A DNA stretch of 64,000 nucleotides from Mycobacterium sp. DL592 (GTDB lineage: Bacteria; Actinomycetota; Actinomycetes; Mycobacteriales; Mycobacteriaceae), in contig NZ_CP050192.1 in the NCBI RefSeq assembly GCF_011694515.1, positions 295,932-359,931 of the forward strand. Direction: 5' to 3'. The first letter of the stretch is position 1; each line of letters opens with the position of its first letter. Of the stretch, positions 33,804 to 42,282 are shown one piece after another. The notes below the pieces were generated by a model, which was not told the DNA's origin, did no database searches, and saw only the letters and a list, made by a program, of their open reading frames with translations. The translations under genes were made by a program, and so were the position numbers.

Positions 33804-34126
33804 CCGATGCCGGTTTCAGCACCGTCGAAGCCGCACTCGCCATTGCCGCACTGGTGGCGGTGCTCGTCGTCTGCGTCAGCGGCCTCACGGCGGTCACCGC
33901 CCAAGTCCGCTGTGTCGACGCGGCCAGGGAAGCGGCCAGGCTGGCTGCCCGCGGCGACACGGCGGGCGCTGATGCGGTGGTCCGCGGTGTCGCACCGCCG
34001 GGTGCGGCGGTGGAGTTCCGCAGGCGCGGCGACTTCGTCGAGGCCCGGGTCAGCACCCGGTCGCGGCTGCTGCCGGGCATCACGATCTCGGCCGGTGCGT
34101 TGGCGGCGGCCGAACCCGATCGCTGA
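33803..34126 (+). CDS. TadE-like pilus protein (Rv3655c-like), start unclear
   Basis: About 107 residues: ADAGFSTVEAALAIAALVAV has the TadE-type E+5 after a pseudopilin cleavage site, then a hydrophobic helix and a beta-rich C-terminus (FVEARVSTRSRLLPGITISA). No ATG, GTG or TTG lies in frame between attR and the conserved motif, so the start cannot be assigned; the first codon after the flp stop is used here. It is in the flp operon and now cut off from the ssd promoter. Confidence 0.65.
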   Translation, partial: ADAGFSTVEAALAIAALVAVLVVCVSGLTAVTAQVRCVDAAREAARLAARGDTAGADAVVRGVAPPGAAVEFRRRGDFVEARVSTRSRLLPGITISAGALAAAEPDR

Positions 34127-34436
34127 CGATGCCGGGGCGGCAACGGTTTTGGGCGCGTTGCTGATCGTGGTGCTCGTGACGATCACGCTCGCGGGTGTGC
34201 AACTCGGCGGTGCCGTAGTGGCCAGGCACCGAGCCCAGGCGGCGGCCGACCTTGCCGCGCTCGCCGCGGCGGCCGCACTCCCGGGCGGGACCGCCGCCGC
34301 GTGCAGGCAGGCGCTCGGCGTGACCGCCGCGATGGGTGCGGTGTTGCAGGGCTGTGACGTCGACCGACTCGACGTGGTCCTCACCGTGAGTTTCGGGCGG
34401 GCGCGCGCCGTAGCGCGGGGCGGGCCGGCTATTTAG
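34095..34436 (+). CDS. TadF/Rv3654c-like secreted pilus-associated protein
   Basis: 113 residues from a GTG overlapping the tadE-like gene. A short N-terminus DDAGAATV precedes a membrane helix (LGALLIVVLVTITLAGVQLG) and an Ala-rich helical part with HRAQAAADLAALAAAAAL, typical of the Rv3654c/TadG-like helicase-TadE N-terminal family. The C-terminus overlaps the convergent sensor gene by 8 bp. The exact start is uncertain. Confidence 0.65.
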   Translation: MRWRRPNPIADDAGAATVLGALLIVVLVTITLAGVQLGGAVVARHRAQAAADLAALAAAAALPGGTAAACRQALGVTAAMGAVLQGCDVDRLDVVLTVSFGRARAVARGGPAI

Positions 34437-35454
34437 CGATGTCGTCGGCGGACAGCAGCTTCGCCTCACTCAGCTCGATGTCGGTGGGCAACCGAAGCGT
34501 GATGAGGCCGGCGAAGATTCCGTTGTCCAGTTCGACACGGTTGACGCTGACGTGCATCGGCACCCACCCCTCTTCCACTCCGGGGAGCCGCAAAACCCTA
34601 CTGGTCGAACCGCTTTCGAATTCCTTGGCCATCGGCTCCAGAAGGCCTTTGTCGGCTGGATGGAACTGGACACCCTGGCGCCAGTCGTAGTGTGGGCACG
34701 GGTCGTCGAGCCACTTGAGCAGATTCCAGCTGCCCAGGTCGACGATCGCCCGGTACACCCCCGGCTGCGAGAGACCCTTGAGGATGCGCTGGGCCAGCAG
34801 ATCGGTCGGCGCATCCGACGGGTCGAGTTCCCCGACGAGGTTCATGGCCCGGGCGATGAGATGCTCGGTGCCGTCCTCAGCAGGTTCCATCGCCGTGCGC
34901 GCGACGAAACCCACCCGTCGGCGCCCGCCCAGTTTGTCGGTGAAATCCCAGCTGGTGCAATACGTACGGCCGGGGCCGGGATCGACCGCCAGCGCCAGCA
35001 CGCGGGCTTCGTCCCGGTTGAGGTCACGGCTGGGCAGATCCTCGACGAACGCCCGCCCGTGGGTGCGTTCCTCGGATGGGTCCATCCCGGCGTTGGTCAG
35101 CGACTCGACGGTGTCGGTGGCCTCCCCGGTGGTCATGTCCCACTTCAGCGGCCCGGGAATCGGCCGCTCCGGTGGCTCAGCGTCGGCCGGACCGATCCAC
35201 ACGTGCACGCCGTGCACCTTGCCGTCGGTCATCTGGACAGCTTCGGTGCGGATGACCCGGTCGCTCTTCGGGGTGATGCTGGCGAGGCTGGTGCCCGTGG
35301 AGACGGTCTCGGAGATGGCGGTCTGAATCGCGGCCAGATGCGGATTCCGTCGCAGAAACGCGGTGATCGGCACGAGGTTCTTCATCTGGCGGCCCTGTGC
35401 GACGACGACAGGCTCGGAGCCCAGTGTCTCCACCAGCAGCCAGTCGTGGTTCAT
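34429..35454 (-). CDS. Rv3651-like triple sensor-domain protein
   Basis: 341 residues matching M. tuberculosis Rv3651, whose structure was described as three sensor-type (PAS/GAF-like) domains. Here an N-terminal PAS-like region begins NHDWLLVETLGSEPVVVAQG; the middle GAF-like part has YCTSWDFTDKLGGRRRVGFV; the C-terminal part ends LRLPTDIELSEAKLLSADDI. No output domain is present, so it probably signals through protein contacts. ATG 35454 follows a TAAACT box by 7 nt. Confidence 0.75.
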   Translation of the reverse strand: MNHDWLLVETLGSEPVVVAQGRQMKNLVPITAFLRRNPHLAAIQTAISETVSTGTSLASITPKSDRVIRTEAVQMTDGKVHGVHVWIGPADAEPPERPIPGPLKWDMTTGEATDTVESLTNAGMDPSEERTHGRAFVEDLPSRDLNRDEARVLALAVDPGPGRTYCTSWDFTDKLGGRRRVGFVARTAMEPAEDGTEHLIARAMNLVGELDPSDAPTDLLAQRILKGLSQPGVYRAIVDLGSWNLLKWLDDPCPHYDWRQGVQFHPADKGLLEPMAKEFESGSTSRVLRLPGVEEGWVPMHVSVNRVELDNGIFAGLITLRLPTDIELSEAKLLSADDIAK

Positions 35455-35461
35455 GGCTGGG

Positions 35462-35467
35462 AGTTTA
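35462..35467 (-). promoter_or_regulatory. -10 box TAAACT, leaderless sensor gene
   Basis: On the minus strand TAAACT ends 7 nt before ATG 35454. Confidence 0.45.
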
Positions 35468-35738
35468 ACGGTGCAGCCACCACGCGGCTCACAGGAAACT
35501 CGCAGGTGAGCGGGACAGGGCAGTACAGCTAGACGTCATCTACCTGCGGAGTTCCTTGCGCGGACCGGGCGATTTGGGTACTTTTCGGCTACGTCCGATC
35601 CGTCGGACCTGAGAGCGGATCGAGTTGTCCGACCGTTCCTCGCAGGCGATTCGCATCGCCCAAGGCCTCCAGCAGAGTGGGGCGCGAACCCCCTTGTGGA
35701 TTGGTGTGGCCGATTCTCGGTGGTCGACCGTTTGAGGG

Positions 35739-35755
35739 GTCGGTCGGCGACCGAC
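35739..35755 (-). terminator. Helicase terminator hairpin
   Basis: GTCGGTC and GACCGAC form a perfect 7-bp stem with a 3-nt loop, 2 nt beyond the helicase stop codon. There is no U-tract, as is common for mycobacterial terminators. Confidence 0.5.
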
Positions 35756-35757
35756 GA

Positions 35758-38079
35758 TCACATCTGGCCGCCGGCAAGCTCGGCCAACACGAGCCTGAGC
35801 ACCCTCACCGCACCCGCCTTGTCCAGCGGTTCATTGCCGTTCCCACACTTCGGGGACTGCACGCACGACGGGCACCCCTGCGGGCACTCGCACGATTCGA
35901 TGGCGTCTGCCGTGGCGCCCAGCCAGGTCGCCGCCATCCGGTAGCCCTGTTCGGCGAATCCCGCGCCGCCGGGGTGACCGTCGTAGACGAACACCGTGGG
36001 CAGGCCACCCTCTCCGATTGCGGTCGACAGGCCGCCGATGTCGCCGCGGTCGCAGCTGGCCACCAGCGGTAGCAGCCCGATTGCAGCGTGCTCGGCGGCG
36101 TGCAGCGATCCCGGTATCCGGGGTAGCTCGATTCCACTGTCCAGCAACGCTTCTGGCGTGATCGTGTACATCACCGCGGTGGTGGGCAGCGACTGCTCGG
36201 GCATATCGAGTTCGACGAAGTCGATGACCTCACCGGAGAAGCGGCGACGCAGGTAACCGATCACCCGGTGGGTCACCGACACTGGCACCAGTCCCAGTTC
36301 CACCGCGTCGAAGCTCACCCGCTCGCCGGCTCCGGTCACGGTGATGTCGGTGAGCTCGCGGGCATAGGTCGAATAGCCCGGGTCCTCGGCATGGACGAAA
36401 GCCACGCCGTCCTCGAGGCGCAACGAGTCCACGACATAACTCTCACCCTGATGCAAATACACCGCGCCGGGGTGAACGGTGGCCGGTGCCTGCCCGGCCG
36501 CGGTGTTGCCGAGCATGCGGCCGGTGCCCTCTTCAACGATGGCCACCTGACCGCCCGCCGACCCGCGGATGTCGACGGCGGGATGCGGGTCCAGCCCGGC
36601 TGCCGGGAAGTACCGGCTGCCGCGACGGCGCAACAGCCCGTCGTCGACCAATGCGGCAGCCACCGGCTCGGCCTCCCACCGCCGTACCTCTGCGTCATCC
36701 AGCGGCATTTCGGTTGCTGCGCAGAGCAACTGAGGGCCGAGGACATACGGGTTGGCGGGGTCGATGACCACCCGTTCGACGGGCTTGTCCAGCAGCGCAG
36801 CGGGATGGTGCACCAGGTAGGTGTCCAGTGGGTCGTCGCGCGCGATCAGCACCACCAGCGCACCCTGGCCGCGCCGTCCCGATCGGCCGGCCTGCTGCCA
36901 GAACGACGCGACCGTGCCGGGGAAGCCGGCCAGCAATACCGCGTCCAGCCCGGCGATGTCGATACCCAACTCGAGGGCGTTGGTCGTTGCCAGACCGCGT
37001 AACTCGCCGTCGTACAGTGCCCGCTCCAGTGCCCGCCGGTCCTCGGCCAGATAACCCGCCCGGTAGGACGCCACGGTGTCGAGCAACTGCGGCGCGATGT
37101 CCTCCAGGCGAGCCCGCGCCGCCAGCGCGGTCAGCTCCGCGCCGCGCCGCGATCGCACGAACGTCAGCGTCCGGGCCCCCTCGGCGACCAGGTCGGCCAT
37201 CATCCGCGCCGCCTCGGCTCCCGCCGAGCGCCGCACCGGCGCACCGTTCTCACCGAACAGATCCGTGCGTAACTCCGGCTCCCACAGCGCCACCGTGCGC
37301 GCGCCATGCGGCGAGCCGTCCTCGGTGACCGCCTCCACCGTCTGCCCGATCAACTCCGACGCCGTCTGCCCCGGCGCCGCGGTGGTGGCACTGGCGAAGA
37401 TCACCGTAGGGCTCGACTCGGGCGCGTACCGTTCACACAAGCGAAGCAGCCGGCGCAGGACCATCGCCACGTTGGACCCGAAAATGCCGCGGTAGTAATG
37501 GCATTCGTCAACCACGATGTAGCGCAGACCACGCAGGAACACCGCCCAGCGGGCATGGTTGCGCAGCAGCGAGAGATGAATCATGTCCGGGTTGGAGAAC
37601 AGCCACCTCGAGCGTTCGCGGGCGAACCGGCGCACCTCCGTCGGGGTGTCGCCGTCATAGGAGGTGGGTGCCACGTCGGCCAGTGCGGGTACCGCGGTGG
37701 TCAGCGCGTGAGCGGCCCGCAACTGGTCGTGGCCAAGCGCTTTCGTCGGCGACAAATACAGCGCCCGGGCCCGCGGGTCGCGGGACAGCGCATCCATGAT
37801 CGGCAGCTGGAACGCCATCGACTTGCCGGAGGCCGTGCCGGTACTGACCACCACGTGACGGCCGGCATGGGCGAGGTCAGCGGCGCGAACCTGATGCGAC
37901 CACGGGGCGGTGACGCCGTGATCGTGGAACGCGCGGAGCACATCTGGCTCGACCCAGGCCGGCCACGCGGCGGTGACGGCGCCGCGGGCGGCGATGTCCG
38001 CGACGTGACGCAACGCCTCCGGAGAGGACTCGGCGCCCGCGACGGCCGCGGCCAGCAGCTCGTTACCGAAGCTCGCCAT
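35758..38079 (-). CDS. MrfA/Hrq1-type DEAD/DEAH helicase (Rv3649-like)
   Basis: 773 residues. SF2 motifs: HVVVSTGTASGKSMAFQLPI (I), VVDECHYYRG (II), IFASATTA (III), VLLAGFPG and QAGRSGRRGQ (VI). A C-terminal DUF1998 region has the four-cysteine cluster CECPQGCPSC...KCGNGNEPLD. This architecture is that of Bacillus MrfA and yeast Hrq1, 3'-5' helicases in DNA crosslink repair. ATG 38079 has GGGGG 8 nt upstream; an ORF to 38151 is longer but lacks support. Confidence 0.88.
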   Translation of the reverse strand: MASFGNELLAAAVAGAESSPEALRHVADIAARGAVTAAWPAWVEPDVLRAFHDHGVTAPWSHQVRAADLAHAGRHVVVSTGTASGKSMAFQLPIMDALSRDPRARALYLSPTKALGHDQLRAAHALTTAVPALADVAPTSYDGDTPTEVRRFARERSRWLFSNPDMIHLSLLRNHARWAVFLRGLRYIVVDECHYYRGIFGSNVAMVLRRLLRLCERYAPESSPTVIFASATTAAPGQTASELIGQTVEAVTEDGSPHGARTVALWEPELRTDLFGENGAPVRRSAGAEAARMMADLVAEGARTLTFVRSRRGAELTALAARARLEDIAPQLLDTVASYRAGYLAEDRRALERALYDGELRGLATTNALELGIDIAGLDAVLLAGFPGTVASFWQQAGRSGRRGQGALVVLIARDDPLDTYLVHHPAALLDKPVERVVIDPANPYVLGPQLLCAATEMPLDDAEVRRWEAEPVAAALVDDGLLRRRGSRYFPAAGLDPHPAVDIRGSAGGQVAIVEEGTGRMLGNTAAGQAPATVHPGAVYLHQGESYVVDSLRLEDGVAFVHAEDPGYSTYARELTDITVTGAGERVSFDAVELGLVPVSVTHRVIGYLRRRFSGEVIDFVELDMPEQSLPTTAVMYTITPEALLDSGIELPRIPGSLHAAEHAAIGLLPLVASCDRGDIGGLSTAIGEGGLPTVFVYDGHPGGAGFAEQGYRMAATWLGATADAIESCECPQGCPSCVQSPKCGNGNEPLDKAGAVRVLRLVLAELAGGQM

Positions 38080-38374
38080 CGCCGACCCCCTTTCCGTTCC
38101 GCGACTCCGCAACGTAACGCCCGTATCGAATTGTTCATCAGTTGGTAGCACCGAGACTGTCGCAAGTGCGCTGAACGTGATTGGATAAAGGCGGTCGCAG
38201 CTTCTGTGTTCGTGTCTTCACATCGCAGGATCGACGTTGCGATCGCGGTTCCTGCGAGGGTCTGTAGGTCGGGTGAGTTCCGACAACTCCACGAAGGATG
38301 GCGGTCGGAACGGGCCCGGTTTGCCGAAAACTCGGTCGACCGCACCCGGTAGCAAGAGAAGGAAAGTACGAAAG
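38080..38374. other. cspA upstream region
   Basis: About 295 bases between divergent helicase and cspA, with no gene. A long 5' leader is usual for cold-shock genes, and this one may include regulatory folding. I see no clear hairpin that would define it. Confidence 0.5.
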
Positions 38375-38578
38375 ATGCCACAGGGAACTGTGAAGTGGTT
38401 CAACGCGGAGAAGGGCTTCGGGTTCATTGCACCCGAGGACGGTTCTGCAGATGTGTTCGTCCACTACACGGAAATTCAGGGGTCGGGCTTCCGCACCCTT
38501 GAGGAGAACCAGAGGGTCGAGTTCGAGGTCGGTCAGAGCCCCAAGGGACCGCAGGCCACAGGCGTGCGCTCTATCTGA
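38375..38578 (+). CDS. cspA: Cold-shock protein CspA
   Basis: A 67-residue single cold-shock domain with both RNA-binding motifs: [19 protein letters not shown] (RNP1) and DVFVHYTEI (RNP2). It acts as an RNA chaperone. GAAGGAAAG lies upstream of the ATG. A strong terminator follows. Nearly identical to mycobacterial CspA (Rv3648c). Confidence 0.95.
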   Translation: MPQGTVKWFNAEKGFGFIAPEDGSADVFVHYTEIQGSGFRTLEENQRVEFEVGQSPKGPQATGVRSI

Positions 38579-38599
38579 TCAACAGCGACATACAGGAAT

Positions 38600-38646
38600 C
38601 ACCCCCGTGCGTCCCGGTAACGGGCACCGCCGGGGGTGCTTCGTTT
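38600..38646 (+). terminator. cspA terminator
   Basis: CACCCCCG (38600-38607) pairs with CGGGGGTG (38631-38638), with an inner CCCG/CGGG stem, followed by CTTCGTTTT. Confidence 0.85.
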
Positions 38647-38693
38647 TCTGAGCCCATTCGGCTCGGCTGCACGGCGCTTGCCGCCAACTGCCT

Positions 38694-38699
38694 TACTGT
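38694..38699 (+). promoter_or_regulatory. -10 box TACTGT, leaderless Rv3647-like gene
   Basis: TACTGT ends 6 nt before GTG 38706 with no ribosome binding site between. Confidence 0.5.
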
Positions 38700-38705
38700 C
38701 GAGTC

Positions 38706-39284
38706 GTGAGCCAGCTGTCGTTCTTCTCGGCTGAGTCGGTGCCGCCTGCGGTCGCCGACCTCACCGGGGTGCTCGCAGCGGCCGGTCAGGTCGTGGTGGT
38801 CGGCAGCGGCGCGCGGCTCTCGGTGGTGGTCGAGGACCTGTGGCGGGCGACGGCCCTCGCCGAGATGATGACCGAGGCGAGGCTGGAGCCCGAGATCACC
38901 CGCACCGAGGAGGACACCCCTCTGGTGCGGACCGCGGTCGACGTCCGGCTGGTGAACATCGCCGCCGACTGGACGCGTGGGGCGGTCAAGACGGTCCCGC
39001 CGCAGTGGCTGCCCGGGCCGCGGGAGCTGCGGGCCTGGACGCTCGCTGCGGGCACACCCGAGGCCGACCGCTATCTTCTTGGTCTGGACCCGCACGCACC
39101 GGATACCCATTCGCCGCTCGCATCGGCGTTGATGCGGGTGGGAATCGCACCGACATTGATCGGGACCAGAGGGTCCCGGCCGGCGTTGCGAATCAGTGGT
39201 CGCAGGCGGTTATCGCGCCTGGTAGAGAACGTGGGGGAACCGCCGGATGACACCGAAGCGTTGTCAGCGTGGCCAAGGATCTGA
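38706..39284 (+). CDS. Conserved actinobacterial protein (Rv3647c-like)
   Basis: 192 residues, always found between cspA and topA in mycobacteria. It opens MSQLSFFSAESVPPAVADLT; LVNIAADWTRGAVKTVPPQW and RAWTLAAGTPEADRYLLGLD are notable conserved stretches. No domain of known function is recognised. The upstream TANNNT box fixes the GTG start. Confidence 0.75.
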   Translation: MSQLSFFSAESVPPAVADLTGVLAAAGQVVVVGSGARLSVVVEDLWRATALAEMMTEARLEPEITRTEEDTPLVRTAVDVRLVNIAADWTRGAVKTVPPQWLPGPRELRAWTLAAGTPEADRYLLGLDPHAPDTHSPLASALMRVGIAPTLIGTRGSRPALRISGRRRLSRLVENVGEPPDDTEALSAWPRI

Positions 39285-39397
39285 CACATTCCGTGTGGAG
39301 GGCCGGTTTGCGTCGGCTCGCCCGGGGTGCGAAATTGTCAGTTGCCCGCGAGGCCGGGGGTACCTGTGGGCAAGACAGAAGTGGAGCGTAAGCGCAG

Positions 39398-42205
39398 TTG
39401 GCTGACGACGAAACCCGCGACAGCGGCGGCGGCAATGGTCGCGTCCGACGGCTCGTCATCGTCGAGTCGCCGACAAAGGCGCGCAAAATCGCCGGTTACC
39501 TGGGCTCCAACTACATCGTCGAGTCGTCCCGCGGACACATCCGCGACCTCCCGCGCAACGCCGCTGACGTGCCCGCGAAGTACAAATCCGAACCGTGGGC
39601 CCGGCTCGGGGTCAATGTCGAGCAGAACTTCGAGCCGCTCTACATCATCAGCCCGGAGAAGAAGAGCACCGTCAGCGAGCTCAAAGACCTGTTGAAGAAC
39701 GTCGACGAGCTCTACCTGGCCACGGACGGTGACCGCGAAGGCGAGGCCATCGCCTGGCATCTGCTGGAAACCCTTAAACCCCGCGTGCCGGTCAAGCGGA
39801 TGGTCTTCCACGAGATCACCGAGCCGGCTATCCGTGCGGCCGCCGAACATCCCCGTGACCTGGACAACGACCTGGTCGACGCGCAGGAGACCCGCCGCAT
39901 CCTCGACCGGCTCTACGGCTACGAAGTCAGCCCGGTGCTGTGGAAGAAGGTCGCCCCGCGACTGTCGGCGGGCCGCGTCCAGTCGGTCGCCACCCGGATC
40001 ATCGTGCAGCGGGAACGCGACCGCATGGCGTTCCGCAGCGCGTCCTACTGGGACGTGCTGGCCGAGCTCGACGCCAGCGTGTCCGACCCGAACGCCGCGC
40101 CGCCGCGCTTCACCGCCCGGCTGGTCAGCGTGGACGGCAAGCGGGTGGCCAGCGGCCGCGACTTCGACTCCCTCGGTGTGGTTCGTAAGTCCGACGAGGT
40201 TGTCGTGCTCGACGAGGCCTCGGCCGGCTCGCTGGCTACCGGCCTGCGGGGGGCCAGCCTGTCGGTGGCGTCCGTAGAAGAGAAGCCCTATACCCGGCGG
40301 CCATATCCGCCGTTCATGACCTCCACGTTGCAGCAGGAGGCCGGTCGCAAGCTGCGGTTCACCTCCGAGCGCACCATGAGCGTCGCCCAGCGGCTGTACG
40401 AAAACGGCTACATCACCTACATGCGTACCGACTCGACGACACTGTCGGAGTCCGCCATCAACGCCGCCCGTAACCAGGCACGCCAGCTCTACGGCGACGA
40501 GTACGTGCATCCGTCGCCGCGCCAGTACACCCGCAAGGTCAAGAACGCCCAGGAGGCGCACGAGGCCATCCGCCCCGCCGGTGACACCTTCGCCACCCCG
40601 GGTGCCCTGCACCGCGAGCTCGACGGTGACGAGTTCCGGCTCTATGAGCTGATCTGGCAGCGGACGGTGGCCTCGCAGATGGCCGATGCGCGGGGGACCA
40701 CGCTGAGCCTGCGCATCGCCGGCACCGAACCCGACGGGCGTGAGGTGGTGTTCAGCGCCAGCGGCCGCACGATCACCTTCCCGGGCTTCATGAAGGCCTA
40801 CGTCGAGACCGTCGACGAGCTCGCCGGCGGCGAGGCCGACGACGCCGAGAGCCGGCTGCCGCAGCTGCGTCAGGGCCAGCGGGTGGACGCCACCCAGCTC
40901 ACCCCCGACGGGCACAACACCAACCCGCCGGCCCGCTACACCGAGGCCTCGTTGATCAAGGCGCTCGAGGAGCTCGGAATCGGCCGTCCCTCAACGTATT
41001 CCTCGATCATCAAGACGATCCAGGACCGCGGTTACGTGCACAAAAAGGGCAGCGCCCTGGTGCCGTCCTGGGTGGCGTTCGCGGTGACCGGCCTACTCGA
41101 ACAGCATTTCGGGCGGCTGGTGGACTACGACTTCACCGCGGCCATGGAAGACGAACTCGACGAGATCGCCTCGGGCCACGAACGCCGCACCAACTGGCTG
41201 TCCAACTTCTATTTCGGCGGCGAGCACGGCGTGGCCGACTCGATCGCCCGCGCCGGCGGCCTCAAGAAGCTGGTCGGGGTCAACCTCGAGGGAATCGACG
41301 CCCGAGAAGTCAACTCCATCAAGCTTTTTGACGACGAGCACGGCCGCCCGATCGTGGTGCGCGTCGGTAAGAACGGCCCGTACCTGGAGCGGATGATCAC
41401 CGGCGACGACGGTGAGCCGACCCCGCAGCGGGCCAACCTCAGTGACGAGATCACCCCGGACGAGCTGACTCTGGAGCTGGCCGAAACCCTTTTTGCGACA
41501 CCGCAGGAAGGCCGGGTACTCGGCGTCGACCCGGAGAGCGGGCACGAGATCGTCGCCCGCGACGGCCGTTACGGCCCGTATGTCACCGAGGTGTTGCCGC
41601 CGCCGCCCGAGGAGGACGGTGGGGTCACCGCCAAGAAGGGCAAGAAGCCGACCGGCCCCAAACCACGCACCGGTTCGCTATTCCGGTCGATGGACCTGCA
41701 GACCGTTACCCTCGAGGACGCGCTGAAGCTGCTGTCGCTGCCGCGACTGGTCGGCGTCGACCCCCAGTCGGGCGAGGAGATCACCTCACAGAATGGCCGC
41801 TACGGCCCATATCTGAAGCGGGGCACCGACTCTCGTTCGTTAGCCACTGAGGATCAGATCTTCGACATCACGTTGGACGAGGCGTTGAAGATCTACGCCG
41901 AGCCCAAACGTCGCGGCGGTCAGGGTGCGGCGGCCCCGCCGCTGCGCGAGCTGGGCACCGACACCGCGTCGGGCAAGCCGATGGTTATCAAGGACGGCCG
42001 GTTCGGCCCCTACGTCACCGACGGTGAGACCAACGCCAGCCTGCGCAAGGGCGATGACGTTCTGAGCATCACCGACGAGCGCGCCTCCGAACTGCTTGCC
42101 GACCGCCGTGCCCGCGGGCCGGTGAAGAAGGTGTCGCGTAAGGCACCGGCGAAGAAGGCACCCGCCAAGAAAACGCCCGCCAAGAAAGCCGCCAAGAAGG
42201 CCTGA
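39398..42205 (+). CDS. topA: DNA topoisomerase I
   Basis: A 935-residue type IA topoisomerase that relaxes negative supercoils. N-terminal TOPRIM VIVESPTKARKIAGYLG with the TDGDREGE acidic triad; active-site tyrosine Y341 in YITYMRTDSTTLS. Four C-terminal repeats of the mycobacterial type (GRYGPYVTEVLP, GRYGPYLKRGTD, GRFGPYVTDGET) follow, then a lysine-rich tail (KKAPAKKTPAKKAAKKA) needed for processivity in this genus. TTG start at 39398. The essential single copy of the genus. Confidence 0.97.
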   Translation: MADDETRDSGGGNGRVRRLVIVESPTKARKIAGYLGSNYIVESSRGHIRDLPRNAADVPAKYKSEPWARLGVNVEQNFEPLYIISPEKKSTVSELKDLLKNVDELYLATDGDREGEAIAWHLLETLKPRVPVKRMVFHEITEPAIRAAAEHPRDLDNDLVDAQETRRILDRLYGYEVSPVLWKKVAPRLSAGRVQSVATRIIVQRERDRMAFRSASYWDVLAELDASVSDPNAAPPRFTARLVSVDGKRVASGRDFDSLGVVRKSDEVVVLDEASAGSLATGLRGASLSVASVEEKPYTRRPYPPFMTSTLQQEAGRKLRFTSERTMSVAQRLYENGYITYMRTDSTTLSESAINAARNQARQLYGDEYVHPSPRQYTRKVKNAQEAHEAIRPAGDTFATPGALHRELDGDEFRLYELIWQRTVASQMADARGTTLSLRIAGTEPDGREVVFSASGRTITFPGFMKAYVETVDELAGGEADDAESRLPQLRQGQRVDATQLTPDGHNTNPPARYTEASLIKALEELGIGRPSTYSSIIKTIQDRGYVHKKGSALVPSWVAFAVTGLLEQHFGRLVDYDFTAAMEDELDEIASGHERRTNWLSNFYFGGEHGVADSIARAGGLKKLVGVNLEGIDAREVNSIKLFDDEHGRPIVVRVGKNGPYLERMITGDDGEPTPQRANLSDEITPDELTLELAETLFATPQEGRVLGVDPESGHEIVARDGRYGPYVTEVLPPPPEEDGGVTAKKGKKPTGPKPRTGSLFRSMDLQTVTLEDALKLLSLPRLVGVDPQSGEEITSQNGRYGPYLKRGTDSRSLATEDQIFDITLDEALKIYAEPKRRGGQGAAAPPLRELGTDTASGKPMVIKDGRFGPYVTDGETNASLRKGDDVLSITDERASELLADRRARGPVKKVSRKAPAKKAPAKKTPAKKAAKKA

Positions 42206-42282
42206 TCTCGTCGCGCCCACACCTACTAACGGGCGCGGAAAGTCAAGTGCAGAGCGACATTTCGTCGATCTCGGCGAAGGAC

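Larger units (their letters stand above)
35455..35757. other. Intergenic region, promoter of the sensor gene and helicase terminator
   Basis: About 300 bases with no supported gene. It holds the leftward leaderless -10 box TAAACT (35462-35467) and a hairpin downstream of the helicase (35739-35755). A 73-codon frame across it (35540-35761) has no ribosome binding site. Confidence 0.6.

Noticed and set aside
35540..35761. Possible 73-residue gene between the sensor and helicase genes
   Set aside because: Arg/Pro-rich shadow-like composition, no ribosome binding site, and it runs over the helicase terminator.
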